Positions 1 through 6,853 of a stretch of DNA of 13,550 bases are shown here, piece by piece; positions within the stretch are counted from its first letter, which is position 1; each line of letters starts with the position of its first letter. Source of the stretch: Bifidobacterium breve (GTDB lineage: Bacteria; Actinomycetota; Actinomycetes; S36-B12; UBA5976); contig CAMATO010000025.1 in the NCBI GenBank assembly GCA_945861165.1, positions 1 to 13,550 on the forward strand, written 5' to 3'. The notes beneath the pieces were generated by a model. That model was given only the letters and a program-made list of their open reading frames with translations. It was not told the DNA's origin and made no database searches. A program made the translations under genes and the position numbers.

Positions 1-420
1 ATTTGTCATAGCGCAATAAAGCAAATGAAAAAAAACAAAAAAGGCTTTATTGTCAATGTTGGATCCATGGCCGCCTGGACCACCAGTGGTACTTATTCAG
101 CTGCAAAAGTTTGGCTAACTTCATTTAGTGAATCACTAAATACTAACTACCGGGATTCAGGAATAAATGTAACTGTGGTGGCACCAGGATTTACGAAAAC
201 TGAATTTCACCAACGAGCCAATATGTCAATAGCAACAATTCCTAACTGGATGTGGATGACCACCAATTTGGTTGTGAAGGATTCACTTAAAGCAGTTTTT
301 AAAGGTCAAGCGGTGGTAATTCCTCATTTGAAATACAAATTGTTGTATTTGATCCTTCGGATATTACCAAGAAATATTGTGCGAAAGTTTTCTAATTCTT
401 ATCAGTCTCGCCGGCAATAA
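1..420 (+). CDS. SDR-family short-chain dehydrogenase (5' truncated)
   Basis: The reading frame is open from base 1 to the TAA at 418-420, so the window holds only the C-terminal 139 residues; the Rossmann dinucleotide-binding half lies off the left edge. The visible part carries the end of the SDR active site: NVGS with the catalytic serine, followed ten residues later by Y-S-A-A-K (the YxxxK pair), then a V-V-A-P-G-F-T-K-T-E-F segment typical of the SDR cofactor and substrate loop. The basic tail (LPRNIVRKF, SRR) resembles SDR proteins that associate loosely with membranes. It should be an NAD(P)-dependent oxidoreductase; the substrate cannot be told. Its 3' end overlaps the convergent gene at 392-922 by 29 bp. 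An ATG at 25 is internal and is not the real start. Confidence 0.85.
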   Translation: MCHSAIKQMKKNKKGFIVNVGSMAAWTTSGTYSAAKVWLTSFSESLNTNYRDSGINVTVVAPGFTKTEFHQRANMSIATIPNWMWMTTNLVVKDSLKAVFKGQAVVIPHLKYKLLYLILRILPRNIVRKFSNSYQSRRQ

Positions 421-922
421 GCTTTACAGCTTTAGGTAAAGCAGAATCAATTTCTTCAACAAGTAGTTTCCATCCTCTAACTTTTACTTGCTCTACCCAA
501 ATAGCTGAGTCTTCTCTGGATTGGATGTAAACCACAGGAGCATTTGGCCAATCTTCAGTTAGCGGCACAGAGTCAAAATAATGTTCTAACCATTGTGAAT
601 TTGGTGTGGCAACTTGATTGGGCGCAGGCAAAGTTCCATCAATAAAAACGTATCCAGCAAGTTTTCGAAAACTTGCTCGCAAACCACTACCGACTCCTGG
701 TAACAGAGTTCCTGATCTTTCTTGGGCCACCAAGATAATTGGGGTGGTGTTAGTTACTTGCATACAAATATTGAAGACAGCTCCGGCTATATCTTCACGA
801 GCCGATTTAGCACTCGATGTCCTTATCACTACATCAAATAAGGATTCTGCTAACGGATTTTTTTCAAAAGGGTCAGATATAAATACAGTCACTGGTTGGG
901 TAGGAATTGCGAAGGGATCCAC
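392..922 (-). CDS. Alpha/beta-hydrolase-like protein lacking the catalytic residues
   Basis: A 176-residue protein is encoded, read leftwards from a GTG at 922-920. The frame stays open further upstream, but that part is antisense to dedA and has no homology-like character. A second GTG at 892 is possible, and neither start has a good Shine-Dalgarno sequence. The core T-P-I-I-L-V-A-Q-E-R-S-G-T-L-L-P, followed by AGYVFIDGTLP, matches the nucleophile elbow and next strand of actinobacterial alpha/beta hydrolases, where the family usually reads LVGHSGAGPLLP and GYVFVDA.LP. In that alignment the nucleophile Ser is Glu. The C-terminal strand RGWKLLVEEIDSALP lacks the His normally found after the last strand. 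I infer a non-enzymatic or repurposed member of the fold. It could alternatively be a poorly conserved hypothetical protein with chance resemblance. It faces away from dedA. Confidence 0.55.
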   Translation of the reverse strand: MDPFAIPTQPVTVFISDPFEKNPLAESLFDVVIRTSSAKSAREDIAGAVFNICMQVTNTTPIILVAQERSGTLLPGVGSGLRASFRKLAGYVFIDGTLPAPNQVATPNSQWLEHYFDSVPLTEDWPNAPVVYIQSREDSAIWVEQVKVRGWKLLVEEIDSALPKAVKLIAGETDKN

Positions 923-943
923 ACCAATAGTCTGCTCTATGGC

Positions 944-956
944 TATTATCGAAACT
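944..956 (+). promoter_or_regulatory. Leaderless -10 element for dedA
   Basis: TATTAT at 944-949 lies seven bases before the ATG at 957, the spacing expected if transcription starts on the A of the start codon. No Shine-Dalgarno sequence precedes that ATG, so a leaderless mRNA is the simplest reading. No convincing -35 was seen. Confidence 0.5.
945..950 (-). promoter_or_regulatory. Possible -10 for the divergent hydrolase-like gene
   Basis: On the minus strand the same bases read GATAAT (950 to 945), a five-of-six match to TATAAT, about 22 bases before the GTG at 922. Together with the plus-strand TATTAT this makes one shared AT-rich core serving both directions. No -35 was identified, so this is tentative. 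Confidence 0.3.
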
Positions 957-1601
957 ATGACCCATCTGACTTCACTTCTTCCTTCCTCACCACTTAGTTT
1001 TTTAAATCCTGAAACATTATTAACAGCTGCTGGACAATGGGCTTTTGTTGTGGTCTTGGTCATTGTTTTTGCTGAATGTGGACTGTTAATAGGTTTCTTT
1101 TTACCGGGGGACTCTTTACTTTTTGCGACAGGCTTGTTTATTGCAACAGGTTTAATTGATGTGCCATTGTGGTTAGCACTAATTCTTATTCCCATTGCTG
1201 CAATTATTGGAAATCTGGTTGGATATTGGGTTGGTTATCGGGTAGGTCCAACGTTATTTAGAAAAGAAGATTCTCGAATATTTAAAAAAGAATACGTTGA
1301 AAAAACTTCAGAATTTTTTAATGAATATGGTAAACGTGCCATCATCATGGCTCGCTTTGTGCCAATCGTGAGAACTTTTATCACAGCTATGGCAGGGGTA
1401 GCCAAAATGAACTACCGCGATTACGCACTGTATTCAGTAGTCGGGGGAATTATTTGGGGAACAGGTTTAACTTGGTTAGGTGCACTACTAGGTAAAATTG
1501 AATTTGTGGCAAACAATATTGAATTGATGGCTATTGCCATAATTATTATTTCGTTTATTCCAGTTTTTATGGAGCGAAGAAAAATGAAAAAGAAAGCTTA
1601 A
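957..1601 (+). CDS. DedA-family integral membrane protein
   Basis: This is a 214-residue polytopic inner-membrane protein of the DedA/SNARE-associated (VTT) family, implicated in lipid or small-molecule translocation and membrane homeostasis. Visible family marks are the acidic residue E40 followed by GLLIGFFLPGDSLLF (42-56), a glycine-rich GNLVGYWVGYRVG segment (85-97), and the F/Y-x-R motif M-A-R-F-V-P-I-V-R-T (131-140) followed by AGVAKM. Hydrophobic segments fall near 28-49, 54-88, 158-180 and 188-205; the tail is strongly basic (ERRKMKKKA). The start at 957 gives the usual N-terminus; the upstream in-frame sequence (618-956) is antisense to the neighbouring gene, and an ATG at 939 has no better signal. 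Its stop shares the TTAA at 1598-1601 with convergent pyrE. The substrate is unknown. Confidence 0.9.
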   Translation: MTHLTSLLPSSPLSFLNPETLLTAAGQWAFVVVLVIVFAECGLLIGFFLPGDSLLFATGLFIATGLIDVPLWLALILIPIAAIIGNLVGYWVGYRVGPTLFRKEDSRIFKKEYVEKTSEFFNEYGKRAIIMARFVPIVRTFITAMAGVAKMNYRDYALYSVVGGIIWGTGLTWLGALLGKIEFVANNIELMAIAIIIISFIPVFMERRKMKKKA

Positions 1602-2134
1602 GCTAAACCTAATTCTGATAAAGAAATAACAGCAACATATTTCAAACCAGCATCTGTAATTTTTTGACCAGATCCTCGATCTACGACAACAGCAACGCCA
1701 ACCACAATTGCGCCTGCTTCAGTTAATGCTTCAACTGCAGTTAAAACTGAACTGCCTGTTGTAGAGGTATCCTCAACAGCTAAAACTCTTTTACCTTTAA
1801 CATCTGATCCTTCAATTCTTTTTTGTAAACCGTGAGCTTTACCTTCTTTTCTGACCACAAAAGAATTCAAAATTCGACCATTTTGTTTGGCCACATGCAT
1901 CATTGCTGTTGCCACTGGATCTGCACCCAGGGTTAAACCACCAACTGCTTCATAATCAAAATCTTTAGTTGCATCCAACATTGCTTGACCAACTAAGGGA
2001 GCAGCTACTGCATCAAGGGTGACTCGTCTTAAATCAACGTAGTAATCAGCCTCTTTGCCACTGGAAAGTGTAACTTTGCCATGCACCACGGCTTTTTGTT
2101 TGATCTGTTCAATTAATTCAGACTTGACACTCAT
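1598..2134 (-). CDS. pyrE: Orotate phosphoribosyltransferase
   Basis: PyrE joins orotate and PRPP to give OMP, the fifth step of pyrimidine synthesis, in the cytoplasm as a dimer. The 178-residue length is normal for actinobacterial PyrE. Visible marks are the flexible catalytic loop R-K-E-G-K-A-H-G (95-102), the PRPP-binding motif VLAVEDTSTTGSS (117-129) with the adjacent acidic pair, GGLTLGADPVA (65-75) and VVVDRGSG (149-156). The ATG at 2134-2132 is preceded by AAGG (plus-strand CCTT, 2143-2146) eight bases away. It is divergent from the aldolase gene, leaving 104 bp for both promoters, and convergent with dedA with overlapping stop codons. The rest of the pyrimidine pathway is not in this window. 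Confidence 0.96.
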   Translation of the reverse strand: MSVKSELIEQIKQKAVVHGKVTLSSGKEADYYVDLRRVTLDAVAAPLVGQAMLDATKDFDYEAVGGLTLGADPVATAMMHVAKQNGRILNSFVVRKEGKAHGLQKRIEGSDVKGKRVLAVEDTSTTGSSVLTAVEALTEAGAIVVGVAVVVDRGSGQKITDAGLKYVAVISLSELGLA

Positions 2135-2238
2135 AAGAATTACCTTAATCGCTAAGTCGCAGAAACACTCGCACCTGGATGTGGAATACTTAGAAACAAG
2201 AGCAACTAATTATTTTACTTACTTGAAAAGGGATTAAC

Positions 2239-3126
2239 TTGAACACTGAGCAATTAGAAAAAATGAAAACCGGTAAAGGTTTTATTGCAGCCCTAGACCA
2301 AAGTGGTGGAAGTACTCCTAAAGCTTTGAAGCTTTATGGCATTGAAGAATCTGCTTATTCAGGCGAAGAAGAAATGTTTGACTTGGTTCATGAAATGCGA
2401 ACCAGAATAATTAAGAGCCCCTCATTAAATGCTGAAAGAACTTTGGGCGCCATCCTTTTTGATATGACCATGGAAAGAACAATTGATGGTAAAGGAACAG
2501 CAGAATACTTATGGGAAAATAAGAAAATTGTTCCATTCTTAAAAATTGACAATGGTTTAGCTGCAGAAGAAAATGGCGTTCAAGTAATGAAATCCATTCC
2601 AGAACTTGATGATCGCCTAGCCAGAGCAAACGGGCACAAAGTATTTGGAACCAAAATGCGTTCAGTGATTAAATTAGCCAATCGTAAAGGAATTCAACAA
2701 ATTGTGGATCAACAATTTGAAATTGGTAAAAAGATTTTGGCTGCAGGACTCGTTCCAATTATTGAACCAGAAGTTGATATTAACTCACATGAAAAAGAAC
2801 AAGCCGAAGGAATTCTCAAATTAGAAATTCTTGATCAATTAAATAAATTAAGAGATAACCAAAACGTGATGTTGAAATTAACCCTGCCATCACAAGTTAA
2901 TTTCTATTCAGACCTTGTTGCTCACCCACGAGTAATTAGAGTGGTGGCCTTGTCTGGTGGATATTCCAGAGATGAAGCAAACAAAATGTTAGCTAAAAAC
3001 AATGGTGTTATCGCAAGTTTTTCTCGTGCGCTAACTGAAGGTTTATCTGCGCAACAAAGTGATAAAGAATTCGATGATGCCTTGGACAAAGCTGTGCAAG
3101 GTATTTATGAAGCTTCCAACACCTGA
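2239..3126 (+). CDS. fda: Class I fructose-bisphosphate aldolase
   Basis: This enzyme cleaves fructose 1,6-bisphosphate reversibly to dihydroxyacetone phosphate and glyceraldehyde 3-phosphate by the metal-independent Schiff-base mechanism. At 295 residues it matches the monomer-length bacterial class I type, as in Staphylococcus aureus Fda, along its whole length. The marks are GFIAALDQSGGSTPKAL (14-30), GTKMRS (137-142), IIEPEVDIN (174-182, E176 as likely proton acceptor), MLKLTLPS (211-218, K213 as likely Schiff-base lysine) and VALSGGYSR near the phosphate site. The start is TTG at 2239, supported by AAAAGGGA at 2226-2233. It heads a co-directional block reaching 10879. Class I is less common than class II in Actinobacteria; base composition matches the neighbours, so no recent transfer is evident. 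Confidence 0.95.
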   Translation: MNTEQLEKMKTGKGFIAALDQSGGSTPKALKLYGIEESAYSGEEEMFDLVHEMRTRIIKSPSLNAERTLGAILFDMTMERTIDGKGTAEYLWENKKIVPFLKIDNGLAAEENGVQVMKSIPELDDRLARANGHKVFGTKMRSVIKLANRKGIQQIVDQQFEIGKKILAAGLVPIIEPEVDINSHEKEQAEGILKLEILDQLNKLRDNQNVMLKLTLPSQVNFYSDLVAHPRVIRVVALSGGYSRDEANKMLAKNNGVIASFSRALTEGLSAQQSDKEFDDALDKAVQGIYEASNT

Positions 3127-3143
3127 TCTAAATTAAATAAAAC

Positions 3144-4112
3144 GTGCCAGCAAAAGTTGCAGTAATTGGCTCTGGCATTTCAGGTATAGCTGCAGCACAT
3201 AAATTAGTTGAAAACAATTGTGTTGTCACTATCTTTGACCAAGGTAAAAATCCGGGTGGAAGATTAGGGTTAAGGTCTTTAAGAAATATTCCCTATGTAA
3301 ATAGACCAGTTGATGTTGGTGCTGCATATTTTACAATTTCTGATCCAATATTTGAAAGTAAAGTAAATAACTGGACAGAACTTGGCTTAGTTCATGAATG
3401 GACCGATACCTTCCACGTTTTTGATGATTATGAAATAACTACCACAACTGGGCCGATGCGTTATGCCACCAAAAATGGTTTAAGAAGTTTAGCAATTCAT
3501 GAGTTAAGTGAATTAACAAAAAAAGGTGTCACAGTTTTACAAGAAAGAAAGATAGAAAAGGTAAGTGTTAGTACTAACAATGTAAAAGTAGATAATGAAA
3601 AATTTGATGCTGTTGTGTTAGCGATGCCCGGAATTCAAGCAGCCAGAATTATTGAAAATGATGAATTAGCTTATGAACTAAATAAACAAAATTGGGCAGC
3701 AGCTTTATCTGCCTGGTTTGTGATAGATGCTGATTGCCCAAAATTTGATGCCATGTTTGTGAATAATCACGAAGTTGTGTCGTTAATTGTGAATGATGGC
3801 AAAAGACGGGGAGATAATGCTCCAGTTATTAATGTTTTAACTACACATGAATATGCCCAACCAAGATTGGAAAACTTCACCAGTTATGTAACTGAAGTAG
3901 TTGATCACGCTTTAGAAATTTGGAACATTAAAAGTGAAGTGGTAGAAAAAGGAATTACCCGCTGGTCCATAGCTCAACCCAGTCCAAGTTCACGCCCAGA
4001 AATGCCTCAACACATGGCCATTGTTGGGGATGCATACAGTGAAAAGCCTCGAATTGAATCAGCCTGGCTAGATGGTGTTGCGGTGTTAAATCAACTCGGC
4101 AGTCTCAACTAG
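3144..4112 (+). CDS. Renalase-like FAD-dependent amine oxidase/oxidoreductase
   Basis: A 322-residue flavoprotein of the NAD(P)/FAD Rossmann class, closest in pattern to the renalase-like COG3380 group. The N-terminal strand-helix V-A-V-I-G-S-G-I-S-G (5-14) is the GxGxxG ADP-binding fold, with D32 at the end of the second strand and NPGGR (36-40) just after it, the usual FAD pyrophosphate contact. DVGAAYFT and FDAVVLAMPG are second and third FAD-site segments, and the C-terminal IVGDAYSEKPRIESAWLDG is the closing flavin motif. Members of this group oxidise nicotinamide dinucleotide isomers or unknown substrates; I cannot assign one. The GTG start lies 17 bp after the aldolase stop with no Shine-Dalgarno sequence; AT-rich TAAATT at 3129-3134 could be a -10 for a leaderless start. 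Co-transcription with the aldolase is likely. Confidence 0.8.
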   Translation: MPAKVAVIGSGISGIAAAHKLVENNCVVTIFDQGKNPGGRLGLRSLRNIPYVNRPVDVGAAYFTISDPIFESKVNNWTELGLVHEWTDTFHVFDDYEITTTTGPMRYATKNGLRSLAIHELSELTKKGVTVLQERKIEKVSVSTNNVKVDNEKFDAVVLAMPGIQAARIIENDELAYELNKQNWAAALSAWFVIDADCPKFDAMFVNNHEVVSLIVNDGKRRGDNAPVINVLTTHEYAQPRLENFTSYVTEVVDHALEIWNIKSEVVEKGITRWSIAQPSPSSRPEMPQHMAIVGDAYSEKPRIESAWLDGVAVLNQLGSLN

Positions 4113-4152
4113 ATTCGTCCAGGCAAGTTTTTAAATGATAAGGAAAATATAA

Positions 4153-5451
4153 ATGCCAGCCATCGTTTTACTCGGAGCACAATGGGGCGATGAAGGCAAA
4201 GGTAAAGCCACAGATTTATTAGGACATCGAGTTCAATATGTGGTTCGTTACCAAGGTGGAAATAATGCGGGGCATACCGTAGTAATTCCTACCAAAAATG
4301 GTCCAGAAAAATTTGCGCTACATCTGCTTCCTTCCGGAATTCTTACCCCAGCAGTTGTTCCAGTAATTGGTAACGGCGTAGTAATTGATCCGGCAGTTTT
4401 ATTAGCTGAAATCAAAGGACTAAACGAAAGAGGAATTGATACCTCTAAATTAAAGATTTCTGCAGATGCACACATTATTACCAGTTATCACGTGATGTTG
4501 GATAAAACTATTGAAAGATTTTTAGGTAAGTCAAAAATTGGTACCACTGGACGAGGAATTGGTCCTGCTTACGGTGACAAAGTCAGCAGAGTTGGAATTA
4601 GGGTACAAGATTTATATGACGAATCAATTTTGAGAAAAAAAGTTGAAGGATCTCTTGCTTCAAAAAATCAAACTTTAGTTAAAGTTTATAACAGACGAGC
4701 AGTAGATGTTGAGCAAATAGTTTCAGAATTATTAAGTTACGCCGATAAATTAAAACCATACTTAGCTAATACCTCGTTATTACTTCATGAAGCATTAGAA
4801 CGTGGTGACAATGTTTTACTTGAAGGCGGGCAAGGAACATTACTTGATGTTGATCATGGAACTTATCCATTTGTTACTTCCTCAAATCCAACAGCAGGTG
4901 GAGCAGCGACTGGTTCAGGAATTGGTCCTACCAAAATAACTAGAGTTATTGGAATTGTTAAGGCTTACACCACCCGAGTCGGCGAAGGACCATTTCCTAC
5001 CGAACTGTTGGATGAAAACGGTGAACGGTTAAGACAAATTGGTGGTGAAGTTGGAACCACAACTGGTCGACCTCGAAGATGTGGTTGGTATGACGCAGTC
5101 GTTGCTCGCTATGCCACCAGAATTAATGGTTTAACAGATTTCTTTTTAACAAAACTAGATGTGCTTAGTGGTTTTAAAGAAATACCAGTTTGTGTTGCCT
5201 ATGAAATTGATGGAAAAAGATATGACGAAATGCCCATGACCCAAACACAGTTTCATCACGCCAAACCAATTTATGAAATGATGCCAGGTTGGGCAGAAGA
5301 CATTTCTGAAGCCAGAAAATTTGAAGACCTGCCTACTAATGCTCAAAAATATGTGGAGTTTTTGGAAAAGATTTCCGGGGCTCCGATGAGTGCCATAGGC
5401 GTGGGACAACACCGCGATGCCACAATCTCTCGTCGTGACCTGATTAACTAA
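4153..5451 (+). CDS. purA: Adenylosuccinate synthetase
   Basis: PurA condenses IMP with aspartate, using GTP, to adenylosuccinate, the first committed step to AMP. The 432-residue length is standard. Visible marks are the glycine-rich loop W-G-D-E-G-K-G-K (11-18) with catalytic D13, GNNAGHTV with H41, GTTGRGIGPAYGDK in the IMP site, EGGQGTLLDVDHGTYPFVTSSNPT-type switch region, and TTTGRPRRCGW. No essential residue looks lost. The ATG is preceded by AAGGAA at 4140-4145, seven bases away, so it can be translated independently of the gene before it. The following aminotransferase begins five bases after its stop, which implies one mRNA, and purB comes after that. PurA and PurB together turn IMP into AMP and fumarate. 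Confidence 0.97.
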   Translation: MPAIVLLGAQWGDEGKGKATDLLGHRVQYVVRYQGGNNAGHTVVIPTKNGPEKFALHLLPSGILTPAVVPVIGNGVVIDPAVLLAEIKGLNERGIDTSKLKISADAHIITSYHVMLDKTIERFLGKSKIGTTGRGIGPAYGDKVSRVGIRVQDLYDESILRKKVEGSLASKNQTLVKVYNRRAVDVEQIVSELLSYADKLKPYLANTSLLLHEALERGDNVLLEGGQGTLLDVDHGTYPFVTSSNPTAGGAATGSGIGPTKITRVIGIVKAYTTRVGEGPFPTELLDENGERLRQIGGEVGTTTGRPRRCGWYDAVVARYATRINGLTDFFLTKLDVLSGFKEIPVCVAYEIDGKRYDEMPMTQTQFHHAKPIYEMMPGWAEDISEARKFEDLPTNAQKYVEFLEKISGAPMSAIGVGQHRDATISRRDLIN

Positions 5452-5456
5452 TACCT

Positions 5457-6818
5457 ATGTCAAACGAATTCATCGCTAACCCTGAAGAGGGTAAAAGGGT
5501 TTTTGATCTTGATCGCGCCCATGTTTTTCATTCCTGGAGTGCACAAGGCGCAATTAAGCCTTTAGCAGTTGCTGGTGCCCAAGGATCTTATCTTTGGGAT
5601 TATGACGGAAAGCAATACTTAGATTTTTCTTCACAACTTGTTAACACAAATATTGGTCATCAACATCCAAAAGTTATTAAAGCAATTCAAGATCAAGCAG
5701 CAAAATTAATTACCATTGCGCCACAACACGCAAACGATGTCCGCGGAGTTGCAGCTAAAAAATTAACTGAACTTGCACCTGATGGTTTTAATCATGTTTT
5801 CTTCACTAACGGTGGTGCTGATGCAATTGAAAACGCTGTTCGTATGGCAAGAATTCACACTAGACGCCACAAAATATTAAGTTTTTATCGTTCTTATCAC
5901 GGCAACACCGGCACTGCTATTGCACTGACGGGAGATCCAAGACGTTGGCCTAACGAATTTGCTTACGGAGTAATTCATTTCTTTGGACCGTATCCTTATC
6001 GTTCTCAATTTTGGTCAAATTCTCCAGAGCAAGAAACCGAAAGAGCTTTGAATCATCTTGAATCGGTAATTAAATTTGAAGGACCAGCAACAATTGCAGC
6101 TATATGTATTGAAACAATTGTGGGAACAGCTGGCATTATTGCGCCACCTCCTGGATATTTAGAAGGCTTAAGAAAAATTTGTGACAAATATGGAATTTTA
6201 TGGATTGCTGATGAAGTTATGGCCGGTTTTGGTAGAACTGGCGAATGGTTTGCTTTCCATCACGCAACTGCCAGACCAGACTTAATTGTGTTTGCTAAAG
6301 GTTCCAACTCTGGTTACATCCCAGTTGGCGGAGTAATTATTGATCAACCAATTTATGACACTTTTGTTGACAAAGTATTTCCAGGAGGACTTACCTATTC
6401 AGGTCATCCCTTAGCCACAGCTTCAATTGTTGCGACATTAGATGTTATGAAAGAAGAAAAAATGATTGAGAATGCCCGCGAAATTGGTAAAAATATTATT
6501 GGTCCAGCATTAAACAAAATGAAAGAAAAACATTCTTCAATTGGTGATGTGCGCGGTATGGGTGTTTTCTGGGCAGTTGACTTAGTTAAGGACAAGAAAA
6601 CAAAAGAAGAATTAGTTCCTTATAACGCTTCCGGAAAAGACGCTACCCCAATGGCTGAACTTGGTGCTGAATGCAAAAAACTTGGACTGATGCCATTTAT
6701 CAATATGAACCGTTTGCATGTAGTTCCTCCTTGCAATATCTCTGAAAGTGATGCGAAAAAAGGATTAGAGATTTTAGATCAGGCTTTTGCCGTTACCGAT
6801 AAGTACGCCAGCGCCTAA
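5457..6818 (+). CDS. Class III PLP-dependent aminotransferase (omega-transaminase type)
   Basis: A 453-residue fold-type I, class III aminotransferase. Key sites are visible: FFTNGGADAIENAVRMAR (cofactor phosphate region, about 115-132), YRSYHGNTG (144-152), IADEVMAGFGRTG (250-262) with D252 for the PLP ring nitrogen, VFAKGSNSGY with K281 as the Schiff-base lysine, and TYSGHPLA near the second phosphate contact. The N-terminal HVFHSWSAQG and the TGDPRRWPNE segment are shared, as I recall, with actinobacterial proteins annotated taurine- or beta-alanine-pyruvate transaminases, so pyruvate as acceptor is likely. The amine donor is unknown; taurine, beta-alanine or putrescine are all possible. 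The ATG starts five bases after purA with no Shine-Dalgarno sequence, so translational coupling is likely. Its position between purA and purB is unusual, and a PotD-like gene lies downstream in the same run. Confidence 0.88.
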   Translation: MSNEFIANPEEGKRVFDLDRAHVFHSWSAQGAIKPLAVAGAQGSYLWDYDGKQYLDFSSQLVNTNIGHQHPKVIKAIQDQAAKLITIAPQHANDVRGVAAKKLTELAPDGFNHVFFTNGGADAIENAVRMARIHTRRHKILSFYRSYHGNTGTAIALTGDPRRWPNEFAYGVIHFFGPYPYRSQFWSNSPEQETERALNHLESVIKFEGPATIAAICIETIVGTAGIIAPPPGYLEGLRKICDKYGILWIADEVMAGFGRTGEWFAFHHATARPDLIVFAKGSNSGYIPVGGVIIDQPIYDTFVDKVFPGGLTYSGHPLATASIVATLDVMKEEKMIENAREIGKNIIGPALNKMKEKHSSIGDVRGMGVFWAVDLVKDKKTKEELVPYNASGKDATPMAELGAECKKLGLMPFINMNRLHVVPPCNISESDAKKGLEILDQAFAVTDKYASA

Positions 6819-6841
6819 CAAAGCAAGTCTTGTGAAACAAT

Positions 6842-6846
6842 AGGGA
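6842..6846 (+). promoter_or_regulatory. Ribosome binding site that fixes the purB start
   Basis: AGGGA here is seven bases before the ATG at 6854 but only one base before the in-frame GTG at 6848. The spacing selects ATG 6854, which also gives the family-typical N-terminus MIPDVLASRYAS. Confidence 0.7.
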
Positions 6847-6853
6847 TGTGGCA

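Noticed and set aside
618..956. Upstream in-frame extension of dedA
   Set aside because: This stretch is antisense to the hydrolase-like gene, reads as low-complexity non-DedA sequence, and would put a soluble arm of 113 residues before a normal DedA N-terminus.
923..1195. Upstream extension of the hydrolase-like minus-strand gene
   Set aside because: It is antisense to the first DedA membrane segments, rich in Lys/Thr/Pro from codon complementarity, and has no family resemblance.
5155..5412. Minus-strand frame within purA
   Set aside because: It is antisense to conserved purA codons, with no start signal and no recognisable motif.
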